Assembly (NCBI RefSeq): GCF_036663835.1
Contig: NZ_JAXOJT010000001.1
Location: forward strand, 1,922,001 to 1,986,000
DNA: 64,000 nucleotides
Origin: Sphingomonas sp. LT1P40
GTDB taxonomy: Bacteria; Pseudomonadota; Alphaproteobacteria; Sphingomonadales; Sphingomonadaceae
Direction of reading: 5' to 3'
This document shows positions 9,348 through 17,578 of this stretch, in pieces (positions within the stretch are counted from its first letter, which is position 1; each line of letters starts with the position of its first letter). Position numbers and translations under genes: made by a program. The notes beneath the pieces are model-generated. The model was not told the DNA's origin. It worked only from the letters and a program-made list of their open reading frames with translations, and did not search any database.

Positions 9348-9704
9348 TTAAGCCTTTTCCAGCGTGCATTGCAGCGGGTGCTGATTCTCGCGCGCGAAAT
9401 CCATCACCTGCGCCACCTTGGTTTCCGCCACCTCGTAACTGAAAACGCCGCACACGCCCACGCCGCGCTGGTGCACCGCCAGCATCACCCGCGTCGCCTC
9501 TTCCATGTCCATCTTGAAGAAGCGCTGGAGCACCAGCACGACGAACTCCATCGGCGTGTAATCGTCATTCATCATCAATACGCGATACGGCGTCGGCTTC
9601 TTGGTCTTGGCGCGAGTGCGCGTGGCGACGCCGGTGACGTTGCCGCCATCCTCGTCGCGGTCGCCGTCCTCGGCCATCCGGATCTGCTGAAGGTTCATGG
9701 TCAT
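9348..9704 (-). CDS. clpS: ATP-dependent Clp protease adaptor ClpS
   Basis: ClpS delivers N-degron substrates to ClpAP in the cytosol. The 118-residue protein has a disordered charged N-terminal stretch and then the core [55 protein letters not shown] and the C-terminal [10 protein letters not shown]. The NDDYTPMEF and HQ.G segments form the N-degron pocket. Two in-frame ATGs two codons apart (9704 and 9698) are possible starts. clpA is not next to it here; the downstream gene is the dioxygenase. Confidence 0.95.
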   Translation of the reverse strand: MTMNLQQIRMAEDGDRDEDGGNVTGVATRTRAKTKKPTPYRVLMMNDDYTPMEFVVLVLQRFFKMDMEEATRVMLAVHQRGVGVCGVFSYEVAETKVAQVMDFARENQHPLQCTLEKA

Positions 9705-9763
9705 CTAGGCTGCAAAAATATGTCAGCGCCCGTTCAAGGGCAAGTGCGCTAACCAAACAAAAA

Positions 9764-9787
9764 GGGCGGCTGCCGCAGCAACCGCCC
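9764..9787 (-). terminator. rho-independent terminator of the phasin gene
   Basis: Arms GGGCGG (9764-9769) and CCGCCC (9782-9787) pair, extended after one mismatch by TGC (9771-9773) and GCA (9778-9780) around a CGCA loop. Read on the minus strand the hairpin is followed by TTTTTGTTTG, a proper U tract, and it sits 28 bp after the phasin stop. On the plus strand the tail is weaker. Confidence 0.85.
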
Positions 9788-9814
9788 CTTCTTGTTCCGT
9801 TAGCGCGGAAAGGT

Positions 9815-10627
9815 TCAGGCTGCTGCCTTCACCTTCTCGACTGCAACCGCGAAGCGGCTCGATACGGGCTGTGCGGCATCGCCGGCCAGCTTCATGAACG
9901 CTTCGGTGTTCTTCGTGCTCTCGGCAACCAGCGCGTCCATCGAGCTGCGAACGAAATCGCTCTGCAGCTTGAAGAAGTCGGCTGGCGACTTGACGGCCGA
10001 CATGCTCTTCAGCGCGGCGGTCGCGCTCTCGAACGACTTGCGGCTATACTCGGCGGCGTCCTGACCGATGGTCTCAAGACCCTTGGCAGCGATCTTGCCG
10101 CTCTCGACCAGTGCTTCGACATTGCCCTTGGCGAACTCGGTCGCTTCGGCGACGAGCTTGGTATTCTTCTCGACCTGCACCTTGGCGCGGTCGTTCAGGT
10201 CGGCGAAAACGGCCTGGGTCTTTTCGATCGTTGCTTCCATGATATCAGTTCCCTTGTTTGCGACAGCCGCCAGTTCAGGAGCGGCATCCTTGATGAGGTT
10301 TTCGACGGGTTGAGCAACCTGCTCGACCGCCTCGGCTGCGGTTTCCGCCACGACATTGACGATTTCTTTGGAGGCGGTTTCTTCAACGGCTTCGATCGCA
10401 GCTTTCGGTGCGATTTCAGGCACGATGGCGGTCTTCGGCGCGGCCTCGACCGTCGCCGTCACTGCTTTGGCAACCGGCTCGATGGCCTTTGCCACGACCG
10501 GAGCCGCAACCACTTTGGGTTCCACCACAGCCTTCTTCTCCGCGACTGGCGAAGCGGTTGGCTTCGCCGGTGCGACGGTCTTCTTGAACGGCTTCTTGCC
10601 GCCGGCTTTTGATGCCTTGGTGACCAT
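9815..10627 (-). CDS. phaP: phasin family protein with long Ala/Lys/Pro-rich N-terminus
   Basis: Phasins coat polyhydroxybutyrate granules. Residues from about 150 to 270 form the amphipathic helical phasin_2-type domain (EKTQAVFADLNDRAK, KGLETIGQDAAEYSRKSF, DFFKLQSDFVRSSMDALV). Before it lie some 130 residues rich in Ala, Lys, Pro, Val and Glu, starting MVTKASKAGGKKPFKK, which resemble histone H1-like tails. The ATG at 10627 follows CGAGGA on the minus strand; the frame continues to 10690 but that part overlaps the promoter. It lies directly downstream of phaC, with its own promoter and terminator. Confidence 0.88.
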   Translation of the reverse strand: MVTKASKAGGKKPFKKTVAPAKPTASPVAEKKAVVEPKVVAAPVVAKAIEPVAKAVTATVEAAPKTAIVPEIAPKAAIEAVEETASKEIVNVVAETAAEAVEQVAQPVENLIKDAAPELAAVANKGTDIMEATIEKTQAVFADLNDRAKVQVEKNTKLVAEATEFAKGNVEALVESGKIAAKGLETIGQDAAEYSRKSFESATAALKSMSAVKSPADFFKLQSDFVRSSMDALVAESTKNTEAFMKLAGDAAQPVSSRFAVAVEKVKAAA

Positions 10628-10647
10628 GTCACAGTCCTCGAAAAGCG

Positions 10648-10713
10648 TTGTTGCAATGCAGCATATACTGCACCAATAACGGGCTTTCAAGGGGTTTTTG
10701 TGCAGTGCAACAA
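10648..10713 (-). promoter_or_regulatory. phasin promoter flanked by two TGC-rich palindromes (candidate PhaR operators)
   Basis: On the minus strand a -35 TTGAAA (plus 10685-10690) and a -10 TATATG (plus 10662-10667) are separated by exactly 17 bp. Upstream is a palindrome read on plus as ttgtgcagtgcaacaa (10698-10713). Overlapping the -10 and initiation zone is ttgttgcaatgcagca (10648-10663). PhaR repressors of PHB metabolism bind TGC-rich sites in front of phasin genes, so these two are the natural candidates. No phaR gene is in the window. Confidence 0.65.
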
Positions 10714-10721
10714 AAATGCTT

Positions 10722-12593
10722 TTATCGGGTCGCTACGTAGCTTCCCGGTGCATCACCAAGCTCTTGATTTTCCTTTGGTTTCCGCGTTCCAATAGCCTTG
10801 ACTCGGACATCGTCCAATGCCTCCAGCCAGTCGGACCAGTCGGGCCACCAGCTGCCTTTGGTCTCGCTTGCGCCCGCAACAAAATCGTCGAGCGATGCTG
10901 CACCCGCCTCATTGGTCCAATACTGATACTTCCCTGCCGACGGCGGGTTCACCACCCCTGCAATATGCCCCGATCCGGCGAGCACGAACCGCAACGGCCC
11001 GGTAAATTGTTCGGTGATCTTCCACACGCTTTTGGGCGGGGCGATATGATCCTCGCGCCCTGCCTGGACGTAGGACGGCGTCGCCACCTTGGTCAGATCG
11101 ACGGGCGTTCCGCCGATACTCAGTGCCCCCGCCTGAACCAGCCGGTTGTCGCGGTACAAGTCGGTGAGATAACTCGCATGCCATTTCGCCGGCAGGTTGG
11201 TCACGTCCGAATTCCAGTGGAGCAAGTCAAACGGCATATAGTCTTCGCCGAGCAGGTAATTGCTAGTCACGTAATTCCAGATCAGGTCGCGCCCGCGCAG
11301 CAGGTTGAACGTCGCCGCCATATAGCGCCCGTCGAGAAACCCGTCGGTCGTCAGCGACTGGATCATCGCCAGCTGGTCGTCATCGACAAAGACGTTGAGG
11401 TCGCCCGCCTCGCTGAAATCGACCTGCGCGGTAAAGAACGTCGCGCTCTTCACCTTCGCCGCTTCACCCCGTGCCGCGAGCACGGCCAGCGTCGCCGCCA
11501 GCGTCGTCCCCGCCACGCAGTATCCGATCGTATGCACCGCCTCGACGTCCAGCAATTCGCGCACGGTATCGATCGCGTCGATCTGTCCTTGCTCAACATA
11601 ATCGTCCCACACCACATCGGCCATCGTCGCGTCCGCCGACTTCCACGACACCACGAATACCGTCAGCCCCTGCTCCACCGCCCAGCGGATGAAGCTCTTC
11701 TCCGGCGTCAAATCGAGGATGTAGAAGCGGTTGATCCATGGCGGAAAGATGATCAGCGGCGTCTTGAACACGCTCTCGGTCGCGGGCGAATACTGGATCA
11801 GTTCGTATAAAGGCGTGCGCTTGACGACCTTACCCGGTGTCATGGCAAGGTTCCGCCCAAGCTCGAACGCGCCCTCTGCGCCCTGCGTCATCTGGCCCTT
11901 GCCCAGATCGCTCAGCATATGCTGCAGACCTTTGAGCAGGTTCTCGCCCTTGGTCGCAATCGTCTTTTCCAGCACCAGCGGATTGGTCATGGCGAAATTG
12001 GACGGGCTCATCGCGTCGATGAACCCCTGCGTCTTGAAGCGCAGCTGTTCCTTTTGCTTCGGCGGCATCCCGTCAATCGCCTCCACGCCCTTAAGCATAT
12101 GGTCGGCGATTGTCAGATAGCTCTGGCGTATGAAGTCGAACAGCGGCTGTTCGCGCCATTGCGGTGCCTTGAAGCGCTTGTCGCGCGCCTGCTCGGGCGT
12201 TTCCTCGAACGGTGCCGCCTTGGCTGGGTCCAAGAAACGCTGCCACAAATTCATCGAATCAGCCCAGAAATCCGCCCCGGCGCGGATCATCGCGGCGGGA
12301 TCGACCGGCAGGCTGGTCGGCATGGATGGCATTTGCGGCATTGGCGGCATTGGCGGCATTGGCGGCGTTGTTACTTTCAGGTCGAGCCCCTGCTCCATTA
12401 TCATCTGCTGCGCGCGGCCCATCACCCAGGTCCAGTGCTGCAATTCCTCCAGCCCCGGAGCGGCGGCTTCAGCCTTTGGGGTTTCGACCTCGGGCGCGGC
12501 CTTCGCTTCGACCTTAGGCTTACGCGCAGTCGCCGGTTTACGCGGCTTTGGTGCAGCCTTCGGCGCTGCCTTGTTTTTCTTGTCCGCCGCCAC
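10722..12593 (-). CDS. phaC: class I poly(R)-hydroxyalkanoic acid synthase
   Basis: PhaC polymerises (R)-3-hydroxyacyl-CoA into PHB on granules. In this 623-residue protein the catalytic cysteine is Cys359 in the lipase-box-like GYCVAG, with Asp515 in GREDHIAP and His543 in GSGHIAG; PPWINRFYILDL is a family block. Residues 1-45 are rich in Lys, Ala and Pro, and about 77-92 hold a PPM/MPxMP repeat, both ahead of the normal synthase N-domain. I chose the GTG at 12593 because AGAGGAGAGG precedes it; an ATG-like extension to 12677 would run into the promoter shared with the divergent aminotransferase gene. Confidence 0.95.
   Translation of the reverse strand: MAADKKNKAAPKAAPKPRKPATARKPKVEAKAAPEVETPKAEAAAPGLEELQHWTWVMGRAQQMIMEQGLDLKVTTPPMPPMPPMPQMPSMPTSLPVDPAAMIRAGADFWADSMNLWQRFLDPAKAAPFEETPEQARDKRFKAPQWREQPLFDFIRQSYLTIADHMLKGVEAIDGMPPKQKEQLRFKTQGFIDAMSPSNFAMTNPLVLEKTIATKGENLLKGLQHMLSDLGKGQMTQGAEGAFELGRNLAMTPGKVVKRTPLYELIQYSPATESVFKTPLIIFPPWINRFYILDLTPEKSFIRWAVEQGLTVFVVSWKSADATMADVVWDDYVEQGQIDAIDTVRELLDVEAVHTIGYCVAGTTLAATLAVLAARGEAAKVKSATFFTAQVDFSEAGDLNVFVDDDQLAMIQSLTTDGFLDGRYMAATFNLLRGRDLIWNYVTSNYLLGEDYMPFDLLHWNSDVTNLPAKWHASYLTDLYRDNRLVQAGALSIGGTPVDLTKVATPSYVQAGREDHIAPPKSVWKITEQFTGPLRFVLAGSGHIAGVVNPPSAGKYQYWTNEAGAASLDDFVAGASETKGSWWPDWSDWLEALDDVRVKAIGTRKPKENQELGDAPGSYVATR
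12330..12370. repeat. 9-bp tandem repeat inside phaC
   Basis: The unit ggcattggc/attggcggc is repeated about four times with minor changes on the plus strand. In the phaC reading frame it encodes the PPM-type repeat at residues 77-92 (PPMPPMPPMPQMP). Copy number at such a site can drift without a frameshift. Confidence 0.7.
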
Positions 12594-12681
12594 GTGCCTC
12601 TCCTCTGGCTTGGTCGCCTGACCCCTGTATAACGAGCCCGCGCATCCCGCGCGACCACAGAGGAGCTCATCGAGCAAGAAG

Positions 12682-13887
12682 ATGTCCGAAGAATTCTATC
12701 GCATGAAGCGCCTTCCGCCCTATGTCATCGCCGAAGTGAATGCGATGCGGGCCGCGGCGCGCGCGGGTGGAGAGGACATTATCGATCTCGGCATGGGCAA
12801 TCCCGATCTGCCGCCGCCCGACCATGTCATCGAAAAACTGATCGAAGTCGCGCGCAAACCCAGCGCACACGGTTATTCGCAGTCCAAGGGGATTCCCGGC
12901 CTGCGTCGCGCGCAGGCGAATTATTATGGCCGTCGATTCGGTGTCGATGTCGATCCGGAAACCGAAGTCGTCGTGACGATGGGGTCGAAGGAGGGGCTGG
13001 CCAGCCTTGCCACCGCGATCACCGCACCCGGCGACGTCGTGCTTGCGCCGAACCCGTCCTACCCGATTCACACCTTCGGCTTCATCATCGCCGGGGCTAC
13101 GATCCGCGCGATCCCGACCACGCCGGACGAGCGCTATTTCGAGAGCCTTGAGCGCGCGATGGCGTTTACCGTCCCGCGCCCCAGTATCCTGGTCGTCAAC
13201 TATCCGTCGAACCCGACGGCGGAGACTGTCGATTTAGCCTTTTACGAGCAGCTGGTGGCATGGGCGAAGGAGAACAAGGTGTGGATCATTTCCGACCTCG
13301 CTTATTCCGAACTCTATTTCGACGGCAAGCCGACCGTCTCGATCCTTCAGGTGAAGGGCGCCAAAGACGTTGCGATCGAGTTCACCTCACTCAGCAAGAC
13401 CTATTCGATGGCGGGCTGGCGGATGGGCTTTGCGGTCGGCAACAAGACGCTGATCGCGGCGATGTCGCGGGTGAAATCCTATCTCGATTACGGTGCATTT
13501 ACCCCGATTCAGGCGGCCGCCTGCGCCGCATTGAATGGCCCGCAAGAGATCGTCGAGCGCAATCGCCAGCTTTATCACAAGCGCCGCGATGTGCTGGTCG
13601 AGAGCTTTGGTCGATCTGGCTGGGATATCCCGCCGCCCGCCGCGTCGATGTTTGCCTGGGCACCGCTCCCCCCCGCGCTCGCGCATCTCGGCAGTCTGGA
13701 GTTCTCGAAGCAGTTGCTCAGCCACGCCAAGGTCGCGGTCGCCCCGGGTGTTGGCTATGGCGAAAATGGGGAAGGATTCGTGCGCATTGCGATGGTCGAG
13801 AACGAACAGCGGCTGCGACAGGCCGCCCGCAATGTGAAACGCTATTTGCAATCGATGGGCGTCAACACCGGCGCAAAATCGGCCTGA
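12682..13887 (+). CDS. PLP-dependent aminotransferase, AlaC/YfdZ-like
   Basis: A 401-residue fold-type I class I/II aminotransferase. SLSKTYSMAGWRMGF places the PLP-binding lysine at 239; NYPSNPTAE, SDLAYSELYFDG and VRIAMVENEQRLRQAARN are further family blocks. The sequence is closest in pattern to glutamate-pyruvate (alanine) aminotransferases of the AlaC type, though the LL-diaminopimelate aminotransferase branch looks similar, so substrate is inferred. The ATG at 12682 gives the usual MSEEFYRMKRLPPYV start. It diverges from phaC across about 90 bp and is followed by a strong hairpin shared with the converging barrel gene. Confidence 0.88.
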   Translation: MSEEFYRMKRLPPYVIAEVNAMRAAARAGGEDIIDLGMGNPDLPPPDHVIEKLIEVARKPSAHGYSQSKGIPGLRRAQANYYGRRFGVDVDPETEVVVTMGSKEGLASLATAITAPGDVVLAPNPSYPIHTFGFIIAGATIRAIPTTPDERYFESLERAMAFTVPRPSILVVNYPSNPTAETVDLAFYEQLVAWAKENKVWIISDLAYSELYFDGKPTVSILQVKGAKDVAIEFTSLSKTYSMAGWRMGFAVGNKTLIAAMSRVKSYLDYGAFTPIQAAACAALNGPQEIVERNRQLYHKRRDVLVESFGRSGWDIPPPAASMFAWAPLPPALAHLGSLEFSKQLLSHAKVAVAPGVGYGENGEGFVRIAMVENEQRLRQAARNVKRYLQSMGVNTGAKSA

Positions 13888-13896
13888 CATAGAAAA

Positions 13897-13918
13897 GGGG
13901 GCGTCCGCAGACGCCCCC
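13897..13918. terminator. bidirectional hairpin terminator
   Basis: GGGGGCGTC (13897-13905) pairs perfectly with GACGCCCCC (13910-13918) around a CGCA loop. On the minus strand it is followed by TTTTCTAT and sits 20 bp past the stop of the barrel gene. On the plus strand the T run is short. It lies between two convergent genes and can serve both. Confidence 0.8.
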
Positions 13919-13938
13919 TTCCCCGATTTGCATTCCGT

Positions 13939-14523
13939 TCAGAAGCGGAAGCCAACCCCGGCCGCGACATGGCGACGCTGCAGGTTGAAGCCGGTGCCAT
14001 AGAAATCGCCATAATCGGCATAGGCCGCTTCGACGTTGACATAGACGTTGCTCGACACCGCGAATTCGGCACCCAGCGCGCCGTAAACGCCGCCCTTGTT
14101 GTCGGTGCCGGTGAAGCCGCCGCTCGCCGCCTTGAGCTTGAGGCTGGCATAGCCGACTTTGCCGTACAGCGCGGCCGTGGGGCTCAGCGCGACGCCAACG
14201 CGGCCACCAGCGCTCAGGTTGCTCTCGATCTCGAGGCAATCGCCGCCGTCGCACAGCTCGACGCCCGAGAATTCGTAATTGATATAGGGGCCGAACGTAA
14301 CCTTGTCGCTGACTGCGAGATCATAGCCGATCTCGCCGCCATAAGAGACCGCGCTGCCGATCTTGTACACATCGCCGTCGCCGCTGACGGTCGGGGTTTC
14401 ATAGCCCAGGCGCAATTCGGCGCGCAGACCGGCGAAATCACTCGGCGGTGCTGCCTCGTCCTGCGCAACAGCGATACCGGGCACGCACGAAAGGACCGCA
14501 ACAGCGGCCAGAAGCTTCTTCAT
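13939..14523 (-). CDS. outer membrane beta-barrel protein
   Basis: A 194-residue exported protein with a clear signal peptide (MKKLLAAVAVLSCVPGIAVAQ, cleavage after AVA). The rest alternates hydrophobic and polar residues in strands and ends in Phe (HVAAGVGFRF), the usual outer-membrane insertion signal. The strand pattern fits an eight-stranded OmpA/OmpX- or Opa-like porin_family barrel. Cys residues in ELCDGGDCLEIES may form a loop disulfide. The ATG at 14523 is preceded by AAGGGGGA on the minus strand. The role (adhesion, stability or a narrow pore) cannot be told from sequence. Confidence 0.85.
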   Translation of the reverse strand: MKKLLAAVAVLSCVPGIAVAQDEAAPPSDFAGLRAELRLGYETPTVSGDGDVYKIGSAVSYGGEIGYDLAVSDKVTFGPYINYEFSGVELCDGGDCLEIESNLSAGGRVGVALSPTAALYGKVGYASLKLKAASGGFTGTDNKGGVYGALGAEFAVSSNVYVNVEAAYADYGDFYGTGFNLQRRHVAAGVGFRF

Positions 14524-14695
14524 CTTGTCCCCCTTGGATGGCCGGATTGGCTTGAGATACCTGCCGTAACCCGTTGGATTCGGTGGGCGACGGCCGGATA
14601 GTTTCGGACACGATCCAAGTCCAGCAGGTTTTTTTGCGCGCGGATGATCGCAAGACGACGTTGCACCATCGAACGGGTTCCGCCACGGCAAGTGT

Positions 14696-15112
14696 ATGAC
14701 TCGCCCCGGCTTCGATTTCTCCACCCGTCTGCGCGTTCGCTATGCCGAAATCGACGGGCAAAAGGTCGTCTTCAATTCGCGCTATCTCGAATATGCCGAT
14801 GTCGCGCTTAGCGAATATTGGCGCTGGCTGCGGCTGGCCGATCTGCCCGAATGGCGTAGCATGGAATTCCACGTCGCCCGCGCGACCGTCGATTACAAAC
14901 TTCCCTTCCGCTACGATGACGAGTTCGACGCCTGGGCGCGCACCGATCGCATCGGCACCTCCAGCGTCACCAGTATTGTGGAGCTGTGCCACGCCGAAAC
15001 CGGCGCGCTGCACACGGTGATCGAACTGGTGCACGTCAATGTTGATCTGGCAGCGGGACGCTCAGCGGCAATCCCGGAAGCGGTTCGACAGAGAATGCAG
15101 ATAAGTGCCTGA
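14696..15112 (+). CDS. acyl-CoA thioesterase, hotdog fold (4HBT/YbgC type)
   Basis: The 138-residue protein has the 4-hydroxybenzoyl-CoA thioesterase pattern: RVRYAEIDGQKVVFNSRYLEYADVALSEYWR. Asp at the end of YAEID occupies the catalytic position, and the central hotdog helix follows. The strands VDYKLPFRYDDEFDAWARTDRIGTSS and HTVIELVHVNVD complete the fold. It should cleave a small or medium acyl-CoA in the cytosol. The ATG at 14696 is about 170 bp from the divergent barrel gene, and about 50 bp separate it from the diguanylate cyclase gene downstream. Confidence 0.85.
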   Translation: MTRPGFDFSTRLRVRYAEIDGQKVVFNSRYLEYADVALSEYWRWLRLADLPEWRSMEFHVARATVDYKLPFRYDDEFDAWARTDRIGTSSVTSIVELCHAETGALHTVIELVHVNVDLAAGRSAAIPEAVRQRMQISA

Positions 15113-15162
15113 ATCAGACTAGGGGAAACGCGCCGTTAACGGTCTCGCCCTAATCTTGGGCG

Positions 15163-16935
15163 ATGGACGGCAAGTCGCTGAAAAATATCGGAGTCGGGGT
15201 AGTTCTCGGCGTGGCGATCGCCTACTTCGCGCTGGCGGCGGCGGCGATCGAATTCACGCGCCTCAGCGGCAATGTCGCACTGCTATGGATCGCCAACGCG
15301 CCGCTGATCGCCGCGATGCTGACTCGTCCGGCGGTCGAGCGTCCGCTGCACCTGATGGCCTGCTTCGGCGCGACGATCGCCGCCAGCGTCAGCGTATCGC
15401 CCTACAGCGCGCTCTCCCCCCTGTTCGCAATCGCCAATATTGGCGAAGCATTGATCGCCTGGCTGCTCCTTCGGCGGTTTCTGGGCGAGGATCGCCTATT
15501 CGCCTCGTTGCGCTCGCTGGCGATCTTCATAGCCGTCGCCGGCCTTGCCGCTCCGTTCATCACGGGCATAATCCCCACATTGGCGCTATGGATGCTGCAG
15601 GGCACGGCACCGCTGGTGATCTGGTCGAACTGGATGCTGGGTCATGGCCTTGGCGCGCTGATCGGGACGCCGGTCGCGTTGTTGCTGATCGGCGGCACCG
15701 CCTATCGTGAACGGCTGGCGCGCAAGGGTGAGCCGTTGCGCATCCTGTGGGTCGCAACTCTCGTTATCGGCATCACCGGTTTCTGCTTCGCCCAGGATCG
15801 ACTGCCGTTGCTCTTCCTGCCGGTGCTGCCGCTGATCGTTGCGACGATGATCTTTCGCCTTGCCGGTGCGGCGTTCGGGGTGTTTGCCATCGCCATGATC
15901 GGTGCCGGGTTCACCGTCGCGGGCCATGGTCCGATGCAGCTGATTCAGGGCAGCGAAGCGTTCCAGCTGCAATTCTTCCAATTCTATCTGGCCGTGCTGT
16001 TCCTGACCGCACACCCCTTTGCAACGATGATTACCGAAAAGCACCGGCTGGCGCTGGCAGTGGCCGAGAGCGAGGCACGCTACCGGCTGATCGCCGAACA
16101 TGCGTCGGACGCGGTGCTGACGGTCGATCCGGCGGGCGATATCCTGTTTGCTTCCCCCTCGGTGCGCGAACTGGCCGGGTTCGATCCCGCCGCCCTGATC
16201 GGCAAGAGTACGTTCGCCTTCATTGCCGAGGGCGACCGCGAACGCACGCGAGCCGCGCACAAACTTGCCATCGCCCAGCCCGACCGCATTCACCGGTTCG
16301 AGTTCCGGGCCGCCACCGCTTCAGGCACGATCCGCTGGTTCGAATCGACGGCCCGTGCCGTCACCGGCGAGGATGGCGAAGTCGCGACCATCGTCACCGT
16401 CATCCGCGACCTCAGCCATCGCAAGGCGCGCGAGGCCGATCTGGAACGACAGGCAGCGACCGATCCGATGACCGGCGTGCTCAACCGGCGCGCATTCCAG
16501 GAACGCCTCGCCCGCTACCGCGATTCCGGCGACGGACCTGCCGCGCTGGCACTGTTCGACCTCGATCATTTCAAGCGCGTCAACGACAGTCACGGTCATG
16601 AGGCGGGGGATTCGGCGCTGCTGGTCTTCGCCGACGTCCTGCGCGGCAATTTACGATCGGAGGATGTGATCGGTCGTCTGGGCGGGGAGGAGTTCGCGGT
16701 CCTGTTCCCCGGTCGCACCGCATCCGACGCGCTCGCCGCGTGCGAACGCGTCCGCCGGTCGCTCGAAGACACACGCATCGGCACGCCGCCGGTCAGCTTC
16801 ACGATCACGGTCAGCACCGGCGTCGCACCCGTTCGGCACGGCGAAACGTCCGAAGCGGTGTTCCGTCAGGCCGACGCCGCGCTTTATCGCGCCAAGGCAT
16901 TGGGTCGTAACCGCAGCGAACTCGCGGCCGGGTAG
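15163..16935 (+). CDS. membrane diguanylate cyclase (MASE1-PAS-GGDEF)
   Basis: A 590-residue enzyme that should make c-di-GMP from two GTP. Residues 1-290 are hydrophobic, with eight or so membrane helices in the MASE1 pattern (VALLWIANAPLIAAMLTR, LGHGLGALIGTPVALLLIGG). Residues about 300-420 are a PAS/PAC sensor (YRLIAEHASDAVLTVD, GTIRWFESTARAV). The GGDEF domain follows (ATDPMTGVLNRRAF) with active-site GGEEF at 507-511 and an intact inhibitory I-site RSED at 498-501, so product feedback is expected. There is no EAL domain. The ATG at 15163 gives a short N-tail before the first helix. Confidence 0.93.
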   Translation: MDGKSLKNIGVGVVLGVAIAYFALAAAAIEFTRLSGNVALLWIANAPLIAAMLTRPAVERPLHLMACFGATIAASVSVSPYSALSPLFAIANIGEALIAWLLLRRFLGEDRLFASLRSLAIFIAVAGLAAPFITGIIPTLALWMLQGTAPLVIWSNWMLGHGLGALIGTPVALLLIGGTAYRERLARKGEPLRILWVATLVIGITGFCFAQDRLPLLFLPVLPLIVATMIFRLAGAAFGVFAIAMIGAGFTVAGHGPMQLIQGSEAFQLQFFQFYLAVLFLTAHPFATMITEKHRLALAVAESEARYRLIAEHASDAVLTVDPAGDILFASPSVRELAGFDPAALIGKSTFAFIAEGDRERTRAAHKLAIAQPDRIHRFEFRAATASGTIRWFESTARAVTGEDGEVATIVTVIRDLSHRKAREADLERQAATDPMTGVLNRRAFQERLARYRDSGDGPAALALFDLDHFKRVNDSHGHEAGDSALLVFADVLRGNLRSEDVIGRLGGEEFAVLFPGRTASDALAACERVRRSLEDTRIGTPPVSFTITVSTGVAPVRHGETSEAVFRQADAALYRAKALGRNRSELAAG

Positions 16936-16936
16936 G

Positions 16937-17431
16937 CTACTCGGCCGCCTCGGCCACGCCTTCGCCCACCACATCCTCGGGCAGCGACCACAAAAGGTCA
17001 TGCTTGCCAAGCGCGCGGCCGTCATGGCTCATCACCTGCACCGGCGCGATCCGCCGCCGGTCGCGGGCATCGACCAGCACCGGGGTGGACAGCATGCCGG
17101 TCTCCCAGCGCTCACCCCATTGCCTGAGCGCAACCATCGTCGGTAGCAGCGCAAAGCCCTTGTCGGTCAACCGGTACTCAACCTTGCGCCGGTCGTCATC
17201 ACAGGTCTGTCGCGCCAGGATGCCATGGTCGACTAGCCGTGCCAGCCGGTTCGCCAGGATATTGCGCGCAATCCCCAGTTCCGACTGAAACTCCTCGAAA
17301 TGATAAAGGCCGTTGAAGGACCCGCGCAGGATCAAGAACGACCAGCGTTCCCCCATTGCCTCCAGCGCGGCCGGAAGGCTGCAGTTATTGGCCAGCTCGC
17401 GTAGCGGCTCTCGCAGTCCATTATGACCCAT
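16937..17431 (-). CDS. HxlR family winged-helix regulator
   Basis: A 164-residue protein whose first 110 residues are an HxlR/MarR-like DNA-binding domain: CSLPAALEAMGERWSFLILRGSF, FEEFQSELGIARNILANRLARLVDHGIL and a wing rich in DDDRRKVEYRLTDKG. The tail of about 50 residues is extra. Many HxlR proteins sense redox or small electrophiles through a cysteine; here Cys residues are CSLP near the N-terminus and TCDDDRR in the wing. I use the ATG at 17431; a TTG at 17467 is possible. It diverges from the CC_3452-type gene, so it may control that gene and itself. Confidence 0.88.
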   Translation of the reverse strand: MGHNGLREPLRELANNCSLPAALEAMGERWSFLILRGSFNGLYHFEEFQSELGIARNILANRLARLVDHGILARQTCDDDRRKVEYRLTDKGFALLPTMVALRQWGERWETGMLSTPVLVDARDRRRIAPVQVMSHDGRALGKHDLLWSLPEDVVGEGVAEAAE

Positions 17432-17458
17432 GACCGGCAAATCTACCCTAATTTCCCT

Positions 17459-17555
17459 GTTGCACAAACCACTTAGATTCTCGCACCCGCAGCAAGAGTT
17501 TTCAGTTGCAACTTAAACCGTAGAAATATAAGTAGCGATTCGCAACCTTTGTTGC
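17459..17555. promoter_or_regulatory. divergent control region with repeated GTTGCA motifs
   Basis: Between the HxlR gene and the CC_3452-type gene lie GTTGCAC (17459-17465), the perfect palindrome AGTTGCAACT (17504-17513) and GCAAC-CTTT-GTTGC (17542-17555). A TATAAG at 17527-17532 could be a -10 for the plus-strand gene. The repeated GTTGC core in both orientations suggests binding sites for a dimeric regulator, plausibly the adjacent HxlR protein; this is inference. Confidence 0.45.
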
Positions 17556-17578
17556 ATTGACCCCAGGGAGACTTCGCC

